Assembly (NCBI GenBank): GCA_012031335.1
Contig: JAAUTT010000028.1
Coordinates: forward strand, 1 to 14,193
Reading direction: 5' to 3'
Source: Bacteroidales bacterium
Lineage (GTDB): Bacteria > Bacteroidota > Bacteroidia > Bacteroidales > JAAUTT01
Length of the DNA: 14,193 nucleotides
The notes beneath the pieces are model-generated. The model searched no databases and was not told the DNA's origin. It was given only the letters and a program-made list of their open reading frames with translations. A program made the translations under genes and the position numbers. The number at the start of each line of letters is the position of its first letter. Position 1 is the first letter of the stretch. This document shows, piece by piece, positions 1 to 10,070 of the stretch.

Positions 1-1114
1 CCAGTCGCCGGCATCCTGGTACCAACCCCAGGTGTTGATTGGACCTTTATCGGCAGCTTCAATAACTGGCTTGTCGGCAGGGTCGTTATCTTCGCTTTTC
101 CAGTCGACAAAACGCGAAGAGGAATAGCGCAATTTACCTGAAAACCCGGGAGTTATGTTGGGATTATGAGGAGCCGGACGGGTATATTCGGTGTAAGGTT
201 GTTTCAGTTCGATGCCGCTCCGGTTATGGTATAATCCGCGTATGGCGGTATAAAATGGCATCCGGTAAATATCTCCGGCTATTTTAAAAGGGAATGAACT
301 CCCGATGCCATCCACCTTCAGCACGTATTCGCCGGGAGTATTGAACGATGAGAAATCGCATTCGTAAACATCGGCTGAAAGAAAATTTGCATTGGGGGTA
401 TCGGTTATCTGTCCTGTTTCGGCGTTGGTTTTAGACTTTCGGAATTTTAACTGCCCTGAGAAAGCTGATGAGCCGGTGTTTACATCTATCAGGCTGAAGG
501 CAGCATTGTTAAAAGCCGACAGATCCAAACCGCCTTTGTCGCCCATCCAGTGGTAAACGTAACCATATTTTTGAGCGGATCGGGTGGAATATCCAATCTG
601 GTTCACATGAACCGCTTCCGACCGGAGTTTGGTTTCGTCGTAAATAAAAGTCCAGGTATTGCCATTCCCGGCAACAGAGGTTTGAAATACATAGGTTTTG
701 CCATTAACGAGCGGTGTGGGCAAACTCAAATAAATCCAGTGTTCTTTCACATGATCAGGGTCGGTATTGATGCATCCTTTGGTATTGTCCCAGGTTTGAC
801 ACATCCAGGTAAATTCGGAGCCTTTCGTTTTACGGCCTATGCTGGTTGGATTTTTTGGTGAGGTATAGTTGGCATCATCGATACTGCTAATGGTATAAGC
901 GAAAGTGTTTGATGCATCGGTGCTATTCAGCAATTCTACAACAACCGATTCGTGATTTCTGGCTTCTCCGTTTTTATGATAGATGGCATATCCATCTTTC
1001 ATATGAAGCATAAGAATGCTTTTAGTAAGAGGTAGAACCTCGATAATGTCGGAAGAAAAAAACTGGTACCAGATTAATAAAAACAATTAAATGTATCAAA
1101 ATCCACTTTTTCAT
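1..1114 (-). CDS. GH9 family glycoside hydrolase (endoglucanase-like), N-terminal part, frameshifted, runs off left edge
   Basis: Secreted beta-glycan hydrolase, inferred to cut beta-1,4-glucan or a related hemicellulose in the periplasm or at the cell surface. The ATG at 1114 opens a typical signal peptide (MKKWILIHLIVFINLVPVF), but this frame stops after about 30 codons. From about 1055 down to base 1 a second frame is open throughout. It holds the N-terminal Ig-like domain of GH9 enzymes, with VHVNQIGY near 570-595, and ends at the edge with GWYQDAGDW, the start of the GH9 catalytic module with its conserved DAGD aspartates. The two frames meet at the seven-T run (minus strand) at 1056-1062; six Ts would give an intact protein reading VPVFSSDIIEV. 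The general acid Glu lies beyond the window. It sits 45 bp after the GH2 gene and is probably co-transcribed with it. GH9 assignment is firm; exact specificity is unknown. Confidence 0.85.
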
Positions 1115-1159
1115 AATTAATAAGCTTATATTATTAAATATCCTATTATTAGCATTCCC

Positions 1160-3324
1160 TTACAGGGCTGTTGAAAGTGTTATTTTTCGCCTGGAAAGGG
1201 TTTTATCATTGTTTCCGTGTAAAGCAACAGTATTTAACCAATAGGCACCAGGCTTAGCATTAAAAGGGAATTTAACATTCACAGTAGTCTGTGAAAAAGC
1301 TCCTACTTTAAAGGCTTGCCTCACAATTTCTATTTCACTTCCGGTGTCGTTTACTAATTTAACTTCTAATATTCCATTTACTGGAAAATCATCATCCTGA
1401 ATAATCATTATTGGAACATTAGCAGTATCGTAACTCGCTAGACGGTCAGGGAAAAAATTGACATAAACTCCCAAAGGCTTAAAAATTTCACTCAGATAGT
1501 CATCGTAGGCTTGAACAGGTTCTAATGTTTCAGGATTTTTGAAAATATCGCCCGTTATTGCCCCATTAAAATCGCCGGTAAGATAGTCGAAATGCATTAC
1601 ACCAGCGTAGTTTCGGTGTGCCCTGAAATATTCTGTTTCAACTGCAAGAAGATAACTGTACAATTCCTGTCGCTGATTATTTGTAGCCCCTGGGGCTATG
1701 GAATCGTATACTGCTTTTGTGAGATTAGTATACTGGCCATTACGTTTAAGCCAAAGCCAACCATATTCGTTTAACACACATGCATGGGCAGAGGGATGCG
1801 GCGAATTGGTTGATTTTTCTCCAGTACCTTCCTGGAAATTTTTCAACTTCCAATGTAAGCCAGGCCCATATTTTCCAGCATACCACTTATAATGATGGTC
1901 TTCTACAGGGTCATTTTCTCCTTCAGGGAGATTATAGCCATTGTCCCATGCCCGGTTCGAAAGATCAAGATGACGAATTTCGGAGATCAGGCCTGTAAGA
2001 ATAGGTTCGCGTGTTTCGTTACAAATATCCCACCATGCAACTGACGGGTGATTCCAACAATCATTCATCCATCGTATCAGCTGAGATTTTAGTGTATCTT
2101 TATTCCAATAGGGACGATAGCTCCAGATGAAATACTCGTTTTGAATAATTAACCCTGCCTCGTCAGCAATTTCAAACCATTTGTCGGGAACAGGTCCAAT
2201 GCAAAAACGGAATGTATTCCATGAATATTTTTTAGGGAGATCAGTAAGGAGAGTGCGCACCCACTTCTCATCCCACGGATGGTTGCGACAAAGTGAATCA
2301 TCAAAAAACCGGTGTAAGGTTATATTGGAACCTCGCAGAAAAATAAGTTTATTATTCAGATAAGCTCTTTTTGTGGGAGTGTCGAACCTGAATTCACGCA
2401 TTCCAAATCGGGCAGTATAATCATCAACACCTGTGGATAAGGTAAAACAATATAGAAAGGGATTCTGAGGTGACCATAATATGGCTTCAGTTACTGGTAT
2501 ATTAAAGGATATTAATTGTCGGTTATTGTTATTAGTTTCAAATTTTTTTATTACAGAAGAGACAACTTTTCCACTTTTCCACTCTTTTACAGTTCCAGTA
2601 AGAGAAAGCTGTTTTGTACCTGGTTTATTTAGAATTACAGATTGAATGGTAATTTCATTTTTATAAATATCCGGAGCAACCTGAACATTTTCAATATAAG
2701 GATAACTGGTACATATTAGTGAAACATCGTCATAAATTCCGGGAGTCCAATTTTGTTTTCATAATCATTACCAGCCGGTATGGAAGGTGAAAGGACTCCA
2801 GGGTGAGCGCCGATACGAATAGTAATCCTATTTTTACCTGTTTTATTAATCAACGATGTAATATCATAATACTGGGAGGCAAAGCAATCGCTGCTCTGTC
2901 CGGCCTTTTTCCCATTTATCCAAACAACAGTTCCAAATTGGGCTTTATTAATCTTTAAGATCACAAGCTCATGTCCTTGAATTGATTCAATAATTTTGTG
3001 ATACCAGAAATAATTTCTTTTTTGAAAACTGTAGCCAATTTTCATAGTGTCTGCCTTGATATTGAGTTTTACTAATCCGGAGCCGGCCCAATAATTGCTG
3101 TAATACTCTTTACCATAAAATTTATCAACATCCATAAAAGAAGGCTTGGCCATATTCACCAAACCGGGAACTTCAACTTTATGATTAAATCGCAAAGGAA
3201 TGGTTTCTCCTGAAGTACTTTCTTCAATATCCCAAAGGCCATTTAAATTTATAATTTTTCGTTGAGCATCTGCCAATATTGAACATACTGTTAAGATAAT
3301 CAGAGTTAATAGCAATTTCCTCAT
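1160..3324 (-). CDS. Secreted glycoside hydrolase family 2 enzyme (beta-galactosidase/beta-glucuronidase-like), one frameshift
   Basis: Exo-acting beta-glycosidase with the GH2 layout: signal peptide (MRKLLLTLIILTVCSILADA), jelly-roll sugar-binding domain (NLNGLWDIEES near the start, WINGKKAG later), Ig-like middle domain, and TIM barrel. The inferred length is about 721 residues once one base is restored. The N-terminal frame stops at 2716; the rest continues in another frame from about 2748, giving WTPGIYDDVSLI, the conserved end of the GH2 sugar-binding domain. One missing T (minus strand) near 2749-2754 explains the break. The likely acid/base Glu is in WWDICNETRE (codon 2015-2017) and the likely nucleophile in VLNEYGWLWL (codon 1766-1768). 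I chose the ATG at 3324 because it starts a clean signal peptide; the ATG at 3357 would add 11 residues in front. It lies after the susD terminator, so it may have its own promoter in 3325-3470, though I see no convincing one. The substrate is not resolved. Confidence 0.88.
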
Positions 3325-3470
3325 ACTAAATGAATTTATGTTGACAAAAAATTCCATTCGCTAAAATCTTGTATGTAGAGTAAAAATCAGCATACCATTT
3401 TGAAATTTCAGAATAGTAAGTTAGGTTGAAATTATAGGATACTTAAAAGTAAATAATGCTATTTAAATAG

Positions 3471-3496
3471 AAAAAGCCGGCAGAGTAATCTCTGCC
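3471..3496 (-). terminator. Rho-independent terminator after susD
   Basis: On the minus strand a perfect 7-bp stem (GGCAGAG / CTCTGCC, 3479-3485 and 3490-3496) with a 4-base loop is followed, after three bases, by five Ts (3471-3475). It begins about 37 bp after the susD stop codon and about 150 bp before the GH2 start. It should end or attenuate the susCD transcript and lower expression of the two downstream enzymes relative to susCD. A 12-bp palindrome CTATTTAAATAG (3459-3470) directly follows it. Confidence 0.8.
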
Positions 3497-3533
3497 AGAC
3501 TTTAACTACAAAACTACTACACTCATGTTTATT

Positions 3534-5129
3534 TTAATATCCTGGGTTATTTCCACTCGCAGCCATTTTTGGATTGCGATCCAGTTCCGAGATAGGTATC
3601 GGATAAAGAAGATGCTTATTTACATCAAAGGCAAAAAGATTTGAAGCATAAGGGAATCCAAAATCCGAAGCAGTCCAGTTGCCAAGATTAATATACTCTG
3701 CTGCATGCCAGCGGCGAAGGTCGGTCCAGCGATGGCCTTCTTCACCGGCAAGTTCCAGAAAACGTTCATTCATGATATCATTCATTGTTACAGAGGCCAA
3801 AGCTGCTGGTGCAGCGGCTTCAACCCCGTCGGCAGTTGACTTGCGGGCACGTTCGCGGATGTCGTTTACCTGCTTTAATGCTTCGGCAGCATTACCGGTA
3901 GCCAGATAAGCCTCTGCAACAGCAAGCTTAACATCGGCCAGTCTAAGAATGCGGGTATTGTTGAACGAAGATAAAGCCCATGTATTATCATTACTGTCGC
4001 CTCTTGCCCCTTTCCTGTATTTAACCATTTGATAACCCGAAAATTTATTCCATTTTGGGGTAATCCACCATAGTTTCCCATTAAGGTTTTCGGCATTGTT
4101 CGATAATGTTTCCTCTTTACGTGGATCAACAGATTCAAAAGCATTTACAAGTTTTTGAGTTGGTCCGAAAACTCCCGATGAGTAATTACCCCAATGCCCA
4201 TCGAAATAGTGATAGAAAGCACCCATTTGTCCAACATCTCCGCCAAAATCATTGCTTAACCATGCGTTATCCTGTGCCGGAGCATGACTAGCCTGGAATT
4301 CGAATAACGATTCGGCATTATTCTCGGTTCTGTAATCGAAATTCTCTCCGAACTTAACTAATTGACGTGTATTCGAAATTCTGCCGTAAGCGGTTATGGC
4401 TTTGTTATAATCATCAGTACTTTTATTGTTATAGCAGGCGCGTAATACATAACACTTTACAAGAAGTCCGTTAGCACCATCTTTGGTAATGCGGCCCAGA
4501 TTACGATTGTCCCACGAAGCAGGTAATAAGGTTGCAGCTTCTTCAAGTGCAGCAATAGCATTATCGAGCATTTCGAAACCCGATGATGGTTCCAGTAAAG
4601 CATCGGGTATAGATGAGATACGTTCGCCCTGGATAGGTGCTTTGCGATACCAGTCCCACAGCTTATAAAAACAGTACGACCTGAGAAAAAGCATTTCACC
4701 CCTGTTGGCATTCTTAATTTCATCGCTGGTGTAAAGTTTCTGAATCTCAGGTTCATCGAATTTTTCGAGCATGAAATTGCAACGCGAAACAACAGCATAA
4801 AGCCTTTTCCATTGTCCTTCGACTAAACCCGTGGAGCCATTCAATCCCGAGAAAGTTTCAAAGGTGTTACCCGATCCATCGGATGTGATATCATCTCCTG
4901 GTAATAACCAAAAACCATGTTGGGTAGCATCGTTTAATTGGGGTCCATAAATATTGGAAATGGCAGCATAAGCCGCGCCTACTCCTCGCTGTATACGTTC
5001 TTCGTTTTGAAAGTAATTTGATTCCAGCTCCTTGGTGGGTTCAATATCAAGATTTTTATCGCATGAAGTGAATGATAGCAGACCCGACAGCAGAAGCGAA
5101 CTGATGGTGATATATTTTTTTCTTATCAT
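3534..5129 (-). CDS. SusD/RagB family nutrient-binding outer-membrane lipoprotein
   Basis: Surface glycan-binding lipoprotein that forms the lid on the SusC channel. The product is 531 residues, in the usual range, and the frame is intact, which is notable beside the damaged susC. The start MIRKKYITISSLLLSGLL leads to a lipobox with the lipidated Cys at residue 23 (SFTSCDKN). The N-terminal part has the TPR-like SusD segments (LFLRSYCFYKLWDWY), and the C-terminal SusD domain has the family signatures NERFLELAGEEGHRWTDLRR and, at the end, PISELDRNPKM followed by NNPGY. It starts 29 bp after susC and is surely in the same transcript; a terminator follows it. The ligand cannot be predicted from sequence alone. 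Confidence 0.95.
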   Translation of the reverse strand: MIRKKYITISSLLLSGLLSFTSCDKNLDIEPTKELESNYFQNEERIQRGVGAAYAAISNIYGPQLNDATQHGFWLLPGDDITSDGSGNTFETFSGLNGSTGLVEGQWKRLYAVVSRCNFMLEKFDEPEIQKLYTSDEIKNANRGEMLFLRSYCFYKLWDWYRKAPIQGERISSIPDALLEPSSGFEMLDNAIAALEEAATLLPASWDNRNLGRITKDGANGLLVKCYVLRACYNNKSTDDYNKAITAYGRISNTRQLVKFGENFDYRTENNAESLFEFQASHAPAQDNAWLSNDFGGDVGQMGAFYHYFDGHWGNYSSGVFGPTQKLVNAFESVDPRKEETLSNNAENLNGKLWWITPKWNKFSGYQMVKYRKGARGDSNDNTWALSSFNNTRILRLADVKLAVAEAYLATGNAAEALKQVNDIRERARKSTADGVEAAAPAALASVTMNDIMNERFLELAGEEGHRWTDLRRWHAAEYINLGNWTASDFGFPYASNLFAFDVNKHLLYPIPISELDRNPKMAASGNNPGY

Positions 5130-5158
5130 AATTTCAAAATTTTGTAAGTTAACTACTG

Positions 5159-8100
5159 TTAGAAACGAACATTTAGACCCATAAAAAATACTCTTGGTGT
5201 AGGATATTTATCACTTTCCGGATCAAAACCTGAGTATTTGGTTATGGTAAAAAGGTTTGACGATCCTGCATAAATCCTGAGATTGGAAATGCTCTTTCTT
5301 GTAAAATCGTAAAAGGAAGCAGGCAACGTAAAGCCTATTTGGATATTCGACAAACGGAAATACGAGGCATTTTCAACAAACCTATCGGATCTACGGAAGT
5401 TTTGTGCCGGGTCGCCTCCAATAACACGTGGCATAGACGTTGATGTATTATTGGGCGTCCACGAATCGTAAATGCTTGTGGATAGATTGTTACCGGTACC
5501 AGGTGTGTACTCCATGGCAGCGCGGAGGTCGTTGTATTTAACAACATCGCCAACACCTGTAAACTGAGCGCCCAAGTCGAAATTCTTATATTCAATGTTG
5601 AAATTCAATCCATAAAAGAAACCGGGAATGGATTTGCCAAGGTACACCTGGTCGTAGCTATTGATAACCGAATCGGGTATATTGGAATAGAATTCATCCG
5701 GATTTTTTGGAGCACTTCTTACATCATTGAAATATAAGTCGCCGGGAGCAACTTTAGCTGTCTGATAGCTTACATCGTTGTATACCGCTTTCCAGGCATC
5801 AAGTTCTTCCTGTGTTTGGAAGATTCCGCCAACTTTATAACCTCTCAGGTAGAATAAAGGATAGCCTTCCTCAATATTCCACAAGGGAATATCCATGTAT
5901 GTTTTTCAACATTATTATTAACAGTAGTGAAGTTACCGCCGACATTATAACGGAAATCTCCCACTTCTCCATTGTAGTTCAGAGAAATTTCTATACCGGA
6001 GTTGCGCACCGAAGCAATATTATCAACAGGTTGCAGACTCACTCCCACACTGTTTGGCAGTGAAACTTCCTGAAGAATACCGGTTGTGAGCTTATTGTAG
6101 TATTCGAAAGATAAGGTCATATTGCGGATCATTACCGCATCAAACAATATGTTGTCGATGTTTTTCCCATTGCAGGTTAGGATTAGCTAATCAAAACTGT
6201 GGCGGCTGAGCTGAAATATCCTTTACCGATAGCCGCAGAATTGATTCCCCATGCAAAACTTGGTTTGGTGTCTATGGGCGAGAGGTATGCAAGGTCGCGT
6301 ACTTCCTGGTTGCCTAGCTGGCCCCATCCGGCACGGATTTTTAGGTCGTTAAGCCAGGTTAAATCCTGCAGAAAAGGTTCGGATGATATACGCCAGGCAA
6401 CTGATGCCGACGGAAATGTACCCCAACGGTTCTCAGGAGCAAAACGTGCACTGCCATCACGACGAACCGTTAAATCGAGATAATACCTCGAATCGTAATT
6501 ATAACCGATACGTCCCAATAACCCTTGAAGTGCCCAGCGATTGATGTCCGAACCAACGTTGGTATACTTGTTTTCACCGCCTAGTTTACGGAGATAATCG
6601 AGGGTGGTGGTCATATATTCGGTCGACATTCCGGTATATTTGCTGTTATATTGCTGGTCCATACCACTCAACAGTAAGTCAATATTGTGTTTACCGAACG
6701 AATTATTGTAATTCACCGTAATTTCGTTCACAAAGTTGTGGTTATATACATCGCGTTCGCCATAGGTACCAACCGAATTACCACCACCTATGGAACGGGG
6801 ATCACCGGCTGCATATCTTAAAACACTTGACCGGAAATCGGTAAATTCATATCGGTTTGTGGTATACATATCCATACTTGCCGAAGCTTTTATCTTCAGG
6901 TTTTTGAGTGGCTCAACTTCAACATATACATTACCCATATTGCGAAGTGATTTATAGTTGGCATCATTCATATCAATCACACCCGGTAAATTAATTCGTG
7001 TTCCGGTACCGTATATTTTGTCGCTCTTGTACGTCCCGTCAGGTTGATATCCGCTTACAGTTGGTGCATATCCGCCAGGTCCATTTTCGTCGTAAATGGG
7101 CTGCCATGGTGGAGTTTGTGCTGCTTCCCAGTAGGTTACAAGAAAATCGTTATCTCTTCCTTCGGCAGATGTGATACGATAGTTTACACCTGTTCGGAGC
7201 CACTTGGCAATACTCGTGTTAATCTTAAATGAGCCTGAATAGCGCTCCAGATTGCTTCCAATAAGTGTTCCCTCCATATTTGAGTACCCCATCGAAACAA
7301 AATAATCCGATTTTGGAGTTCCTCCTGACAAACGGAGCGAATAATCCTGGGTAGGGGCATTCTTATTTTTCATGGCTTCCTGCCAGTCGTAAGTTGGATT
7401 ATTCCCTAAATATTTAGGACTGTTGGGATCAAATACATCCTTGTTGAGGGGATCGACTGATAAGGTAGGATCGGTGGCATACACATCCTGAACATGCTTG
7501 GCATATTGCTGGGTATTTAAAACATCAAGTTTCTGGGTGATATTCTGAATACCATACCGGGAGCTGAATTCTACAACCGGCTTATCGCCACGTCCTTTTT
7601 TGGTAGTGATAAGAATAACTCCGTTTGCCGCACGTACACCATAAATAGCAGCGGCAGAGGCATCCTTTAATACCGAAATGGATTCGATATCATTGGGATC
7701 GATCAAAGTCATGATATTGAGCGGACCACGAACATCCGAGCACGTGCATCTTCCTGACCTTCGATTCCTGCTCCGAACTCCGTTACAGGTACTCCGTCGA
7801 TAACATACAAAGGTGAAGAAATACCCCAGGTGTTTACTCCCCGAATACGAATGGTTGGACGCGCCATCGGGTTACCGCTTGTTCCGGCTATCTGAACACC
7901 GGTCATACGACCTTGCATGGCTAATTCGGGCGACATGGCAACTACTTTGGCAATGGATCCTGAATTAACAGTGGATATAGAAGTAGTTACATCTTTTTTC
8001 GAACGACTTCCGTAGCCAATTACAACAACTTCCTCAAGCTTTTTAATATCAGGAACTAACTGTATATGGAGGGTGGTCTGAGTTCCAGCCTCCATCCTCT

Positions 8101-8659
8101 CGGTAATGTAACCAATAAACGAAAAGATCAGAACACTATTTCCCGATGGTAGGTCAATCGAATATTTTCCATCTATATCGGTTACTGTTCCCAGTGTGGT
8201 GCCTTCAACAGTAACATTCACACCGGGTATTGGTTCGTTGTTGGTGGCATCGCTAACGATACCGGATATGACCTGTTTCTGGTTTACTAAACCGGTTGGT
8301 GTAATTACAATTAAATTATTTTCCAGAACCTTATAGGTTACTCCGGATTTATCGAAAAGTTGAGATAATACATCTTCGACCTTGATATTCTGCAGATCTA
8401 CGGTAACCAAACGGTTTACATCGCTCAGCTCATCATTGTAGAAAAAACGAAAATCACTCTGTGCTTCAATGGTACGGAATACTTCCTTTACACTGACATT
8501 TTGGAGTGTGAGATCAAATCTTTTGGTTTGAGAATATACACTGGCCGATGCTTGTAGTGTAAAAACCAAAATAGTGATTAGTGTAAGTTTCATAACAAGT
8601 AGTATTTTTTTTAATCGCCAATTTGTAGAATAGCAATATTTACAGTTAGTTTTTTTCAT
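5159..8659 (-). CDS. SusC/RagA family TonB-linked outer-membrane transporter with STN domain, several frameshifts
   Basis: TonB-dependent importer of oligosaccharides, partner of the SusD protein downstream. Domains in order: signal peptide (about residues 1-44, ending SVYSQ), STN domain (about 47-120, [20 protein letters not shown]), carboxypeptidase-regulatory-like domain (about 130-205, [19 protein letters not shown]), plug with the SusC signature ([37 protein letters not shown]), then the beta-barrel ending in FFMGLNVRF. The STN domain marks transporters that signal to a FecR-type anti-sigma factor, and fecR lies directly upstream. The reading frame is broken at about 7736 (one G missing, restoring [12 protein letters not shown]), at about 6183-6195, 6161-6165 and 6150 (three small indels around [11 protein letters not shown]), and at 5902-5906 (one A missing, restoring VEKTYMDIP). 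With these corrected the product is about 1167 residues, normal for this type. All pieces together look like one functional gene. Confidence 0.92.
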
Positions 8660-8694
8660 AACTTTGAAAGGTTTTAATCATTAATAATTACTGA

Positions 8695-8744
8695 GGATTA
8701 TGCGTCTAACCGAAAATCCCCGGGAAATTTTTTAAAACTGACAG
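8695..8744 (-). promoter_or_regulatory. Candidate ECF-sigma-dependent promoter region upstream of susC
   Basis: On the minus strand this stretch reads as an A/T-tract followed by CCCGGGGATTTTCGG and then TTAGACGCATAATCC, 36 bp and more ahead of the susC ATG at 8659. G-rich plus T-run elements in this position upstream of SusC genes that pair with ECF sigma/FecR genes look familiar in Bacteroidota, but I have no consensus to test it against. Its role as the target of the sigma factor encoded at 10071-10655 is inference from position. Confidence 0.3.
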
Positions 8745-8776
8745 ATCGCAGGATGTTGCAGCATTCTGCGATTTTT
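8745..8776. other. Strong hairpin between fecR and susC
   Basis: An 11-bp inverted repeat, ATCGCAGGATG (8745-8755) and CATTCTGCGAT (8762-8772), with a 6-base loop and a single G-T wobble. On the plus strand it is followed by TTTTTGTTT, so it has terminator shape in that direction, but no plus-strand gene precedes it. On the minus strand it lies about 65 bp after the fecR stop codon and is followed only by CTGTCAGTTTT. It could protect or end the fecR message and insulate susC from read-through. Structure is seen; function is inferred. Confidence 0.5.
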
Positions 8777-8837
8777 GTTTAAAGTGAATTCTAATTCATA
8801 GGCTTTTGTAGTTTATTAGTTTAACAATAGTTGTAAC

Positions 8838-9996
8838 TTATTCTCTGTTTATTAGCATTTTATCGTACGATTTTTTGAACGATTTATTTTCGAACAGGTA
8901 AACAGTGTTTTCCTGAATACTGAATTCAATAGGAGCTGATATTTTCATGAGGTTAAGCACCTGCTCAAGAGTTTCGTCTTTTAAAGTGCCCGAAAATTTA
9001 TAGTTTTCCAGAGATTCCGATTTAAACTGAAATTTAACGTTATATCTTCGCTCAAGTTTTTTTAGTGAGGTTGGCCATGGTTTCTCCTTCAATAATCCAC
9101 CGGCTGTCCTTCCACGATGTATATACCACCGGATCGATTTCGGGCAATAACACAAGATTATCGGTCTCGTGCACCGCTCTTTCGAGCTGCTTTTCCCTTT
9201 TCTCCTTAATGATGTCGCTTTTGAATATGTTTATGTCTTTAATAAATGTAACCAACTGGTTAGGTTTAAGCCTGATTTCCATTTCGGCACTTTTGCCGTC
9301 CTGGCCGACTATAGTTACTGCCCCTTTCACCAGCGTGGTTTCAATGGTATTTTCTTCGGGATATGCTTTCACATTGAATTCGGTACCATATACTTTCACG
9401 TCCAGATGCGTGGTTTTAACTATAAACTGCATATCGGTACTTTTTACAACATCGAAATAGGCTTCTCCGGTAAGAAATACATTCCTGTTCCTCTTGCCGA
9501 AATCGACGGCATATTTCAGTTTGCTTCCTGCATTGAGCCATACTTTGGAACCATCGGCGAGGTTTACCACTGTGCGCGATCCAAATGGGGCTTCCACTTC
9601 ATTCCAGGCTTGCGTAGAATTGAGTACCGATGCATTATTTAAAAACCGGTAGCCTATAATCCCAAGTGTAATTACAATAGTGATAATAGCGGCATACTTG
9701 AGTATTTCCTGAATAAAATAGCGTTTCCCTTCCCGGTCCGCTTTTTCGAAAGCCGAAACCCGGTTTTTATAATACTTTGCTTTTACACGTTGCCAGGATA
9801 TATCCGAATTATAGGCTACCGAAGTTTGCGTGAGCTTGGCAGTTTCGTAGATATCGCGTAACTGATCGTAATACTTTTTATGATCGTCGCTAATTCGAAT
9901 CCATGAAAGCGCTTCTTCCCTTTCAGTAGGATCAGCTGTTCCGGTAAGATATTTTACCAGCAGCTCATCTTTTTCTATGTAATTGTTCTGTTCCAT
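8838..9996 (-). CDS. FecR family anti-sigma factor, one frameshift in an A7 run
   Basis: Inner-membrane anti-sigma factor that holds the ECF sigma factor encoded just upstream and receives the signal from the STN domain of SusC. Layout: cytosolic sigma-binding part (about 1-95, with LVKYLTGTADPTEREEALSW), one membrane helix (about 99-119, ILKYAAIITIVITLGIIGYR), the FecR domain (about 130-230, APFGSRTVVNLADGSKVWLN and VFLTGEAYFDV), then the C-terminal DUF4974-type domain (NVKFQFKSESLENYKFSGTL). The first frame ends at 9052; the last 75 or so residues are in another frame. The join is a run of seven As (minus strand) at 9057-9063; six As would give MANLTKKLERRYNV and an uninterrupted protein of about 385 residues, usual for the family. 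Starts at the ATG at 9996, 74 bp after the sigma gene. Loss of the C-terminal domain, if real, would uncouple signalling. Confidence 0.92.
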
Positions 9997-10019
9997 TATT
10001 TACGCATCGGTTTAATGAT

Positions 10020-10044
10020 CCCTTAAAATGGTTTAAGGGTGACA
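10020..10044 (-). promoter_or_regulatory. Inverted repeat and possible regulatory element in the fecR leader
   Basis: The 74-bp gap between the sigma gene and fecR holds an inverted repeat, CCCTTAA and TTAAGGG (10020-10026 and 10033-10039, 6-base loop). On the minus strand it is preceded by TGTCACCC (10037-10044) and an AT-rich block. The position suggests a second promoter letting the sigma factor drive fecR, or an mRNA hairpin adjusting the sigma to anti-sigma ratio. There is no T-run after it, so it is not a good terminator. Function is inferred only. Confidence 0.3.
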
Positions 10045-10070
10045 AACAAAATGTGAATTTTTAAATTTTT

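Noticed and set aside
550..861. 103-codon plus-strand open frame
   Set aside because: It is the antisense shadow of the GH9 N-terminal domain, which is continuous and family-like on the minus strand.
3875..4798. Minus-strand open frames inside susD in another frame
   Set aside because: The SusD frame is intact and conserved across the whole gene; these are out-of-frame shadows.
8745..8776. Terminator for a plus-strand transcript
   Set aside because: The T-run is on the plus strand but no plus-strand gene precedes it, so I list it only as a hairpin.
9065..9642. Long plus-strand open frames opposite fecR
   Set aside because: They run antisense to a well-supported FecR gene, show no family motifs and have low-complexity, Cys- and Phe-rich translations.
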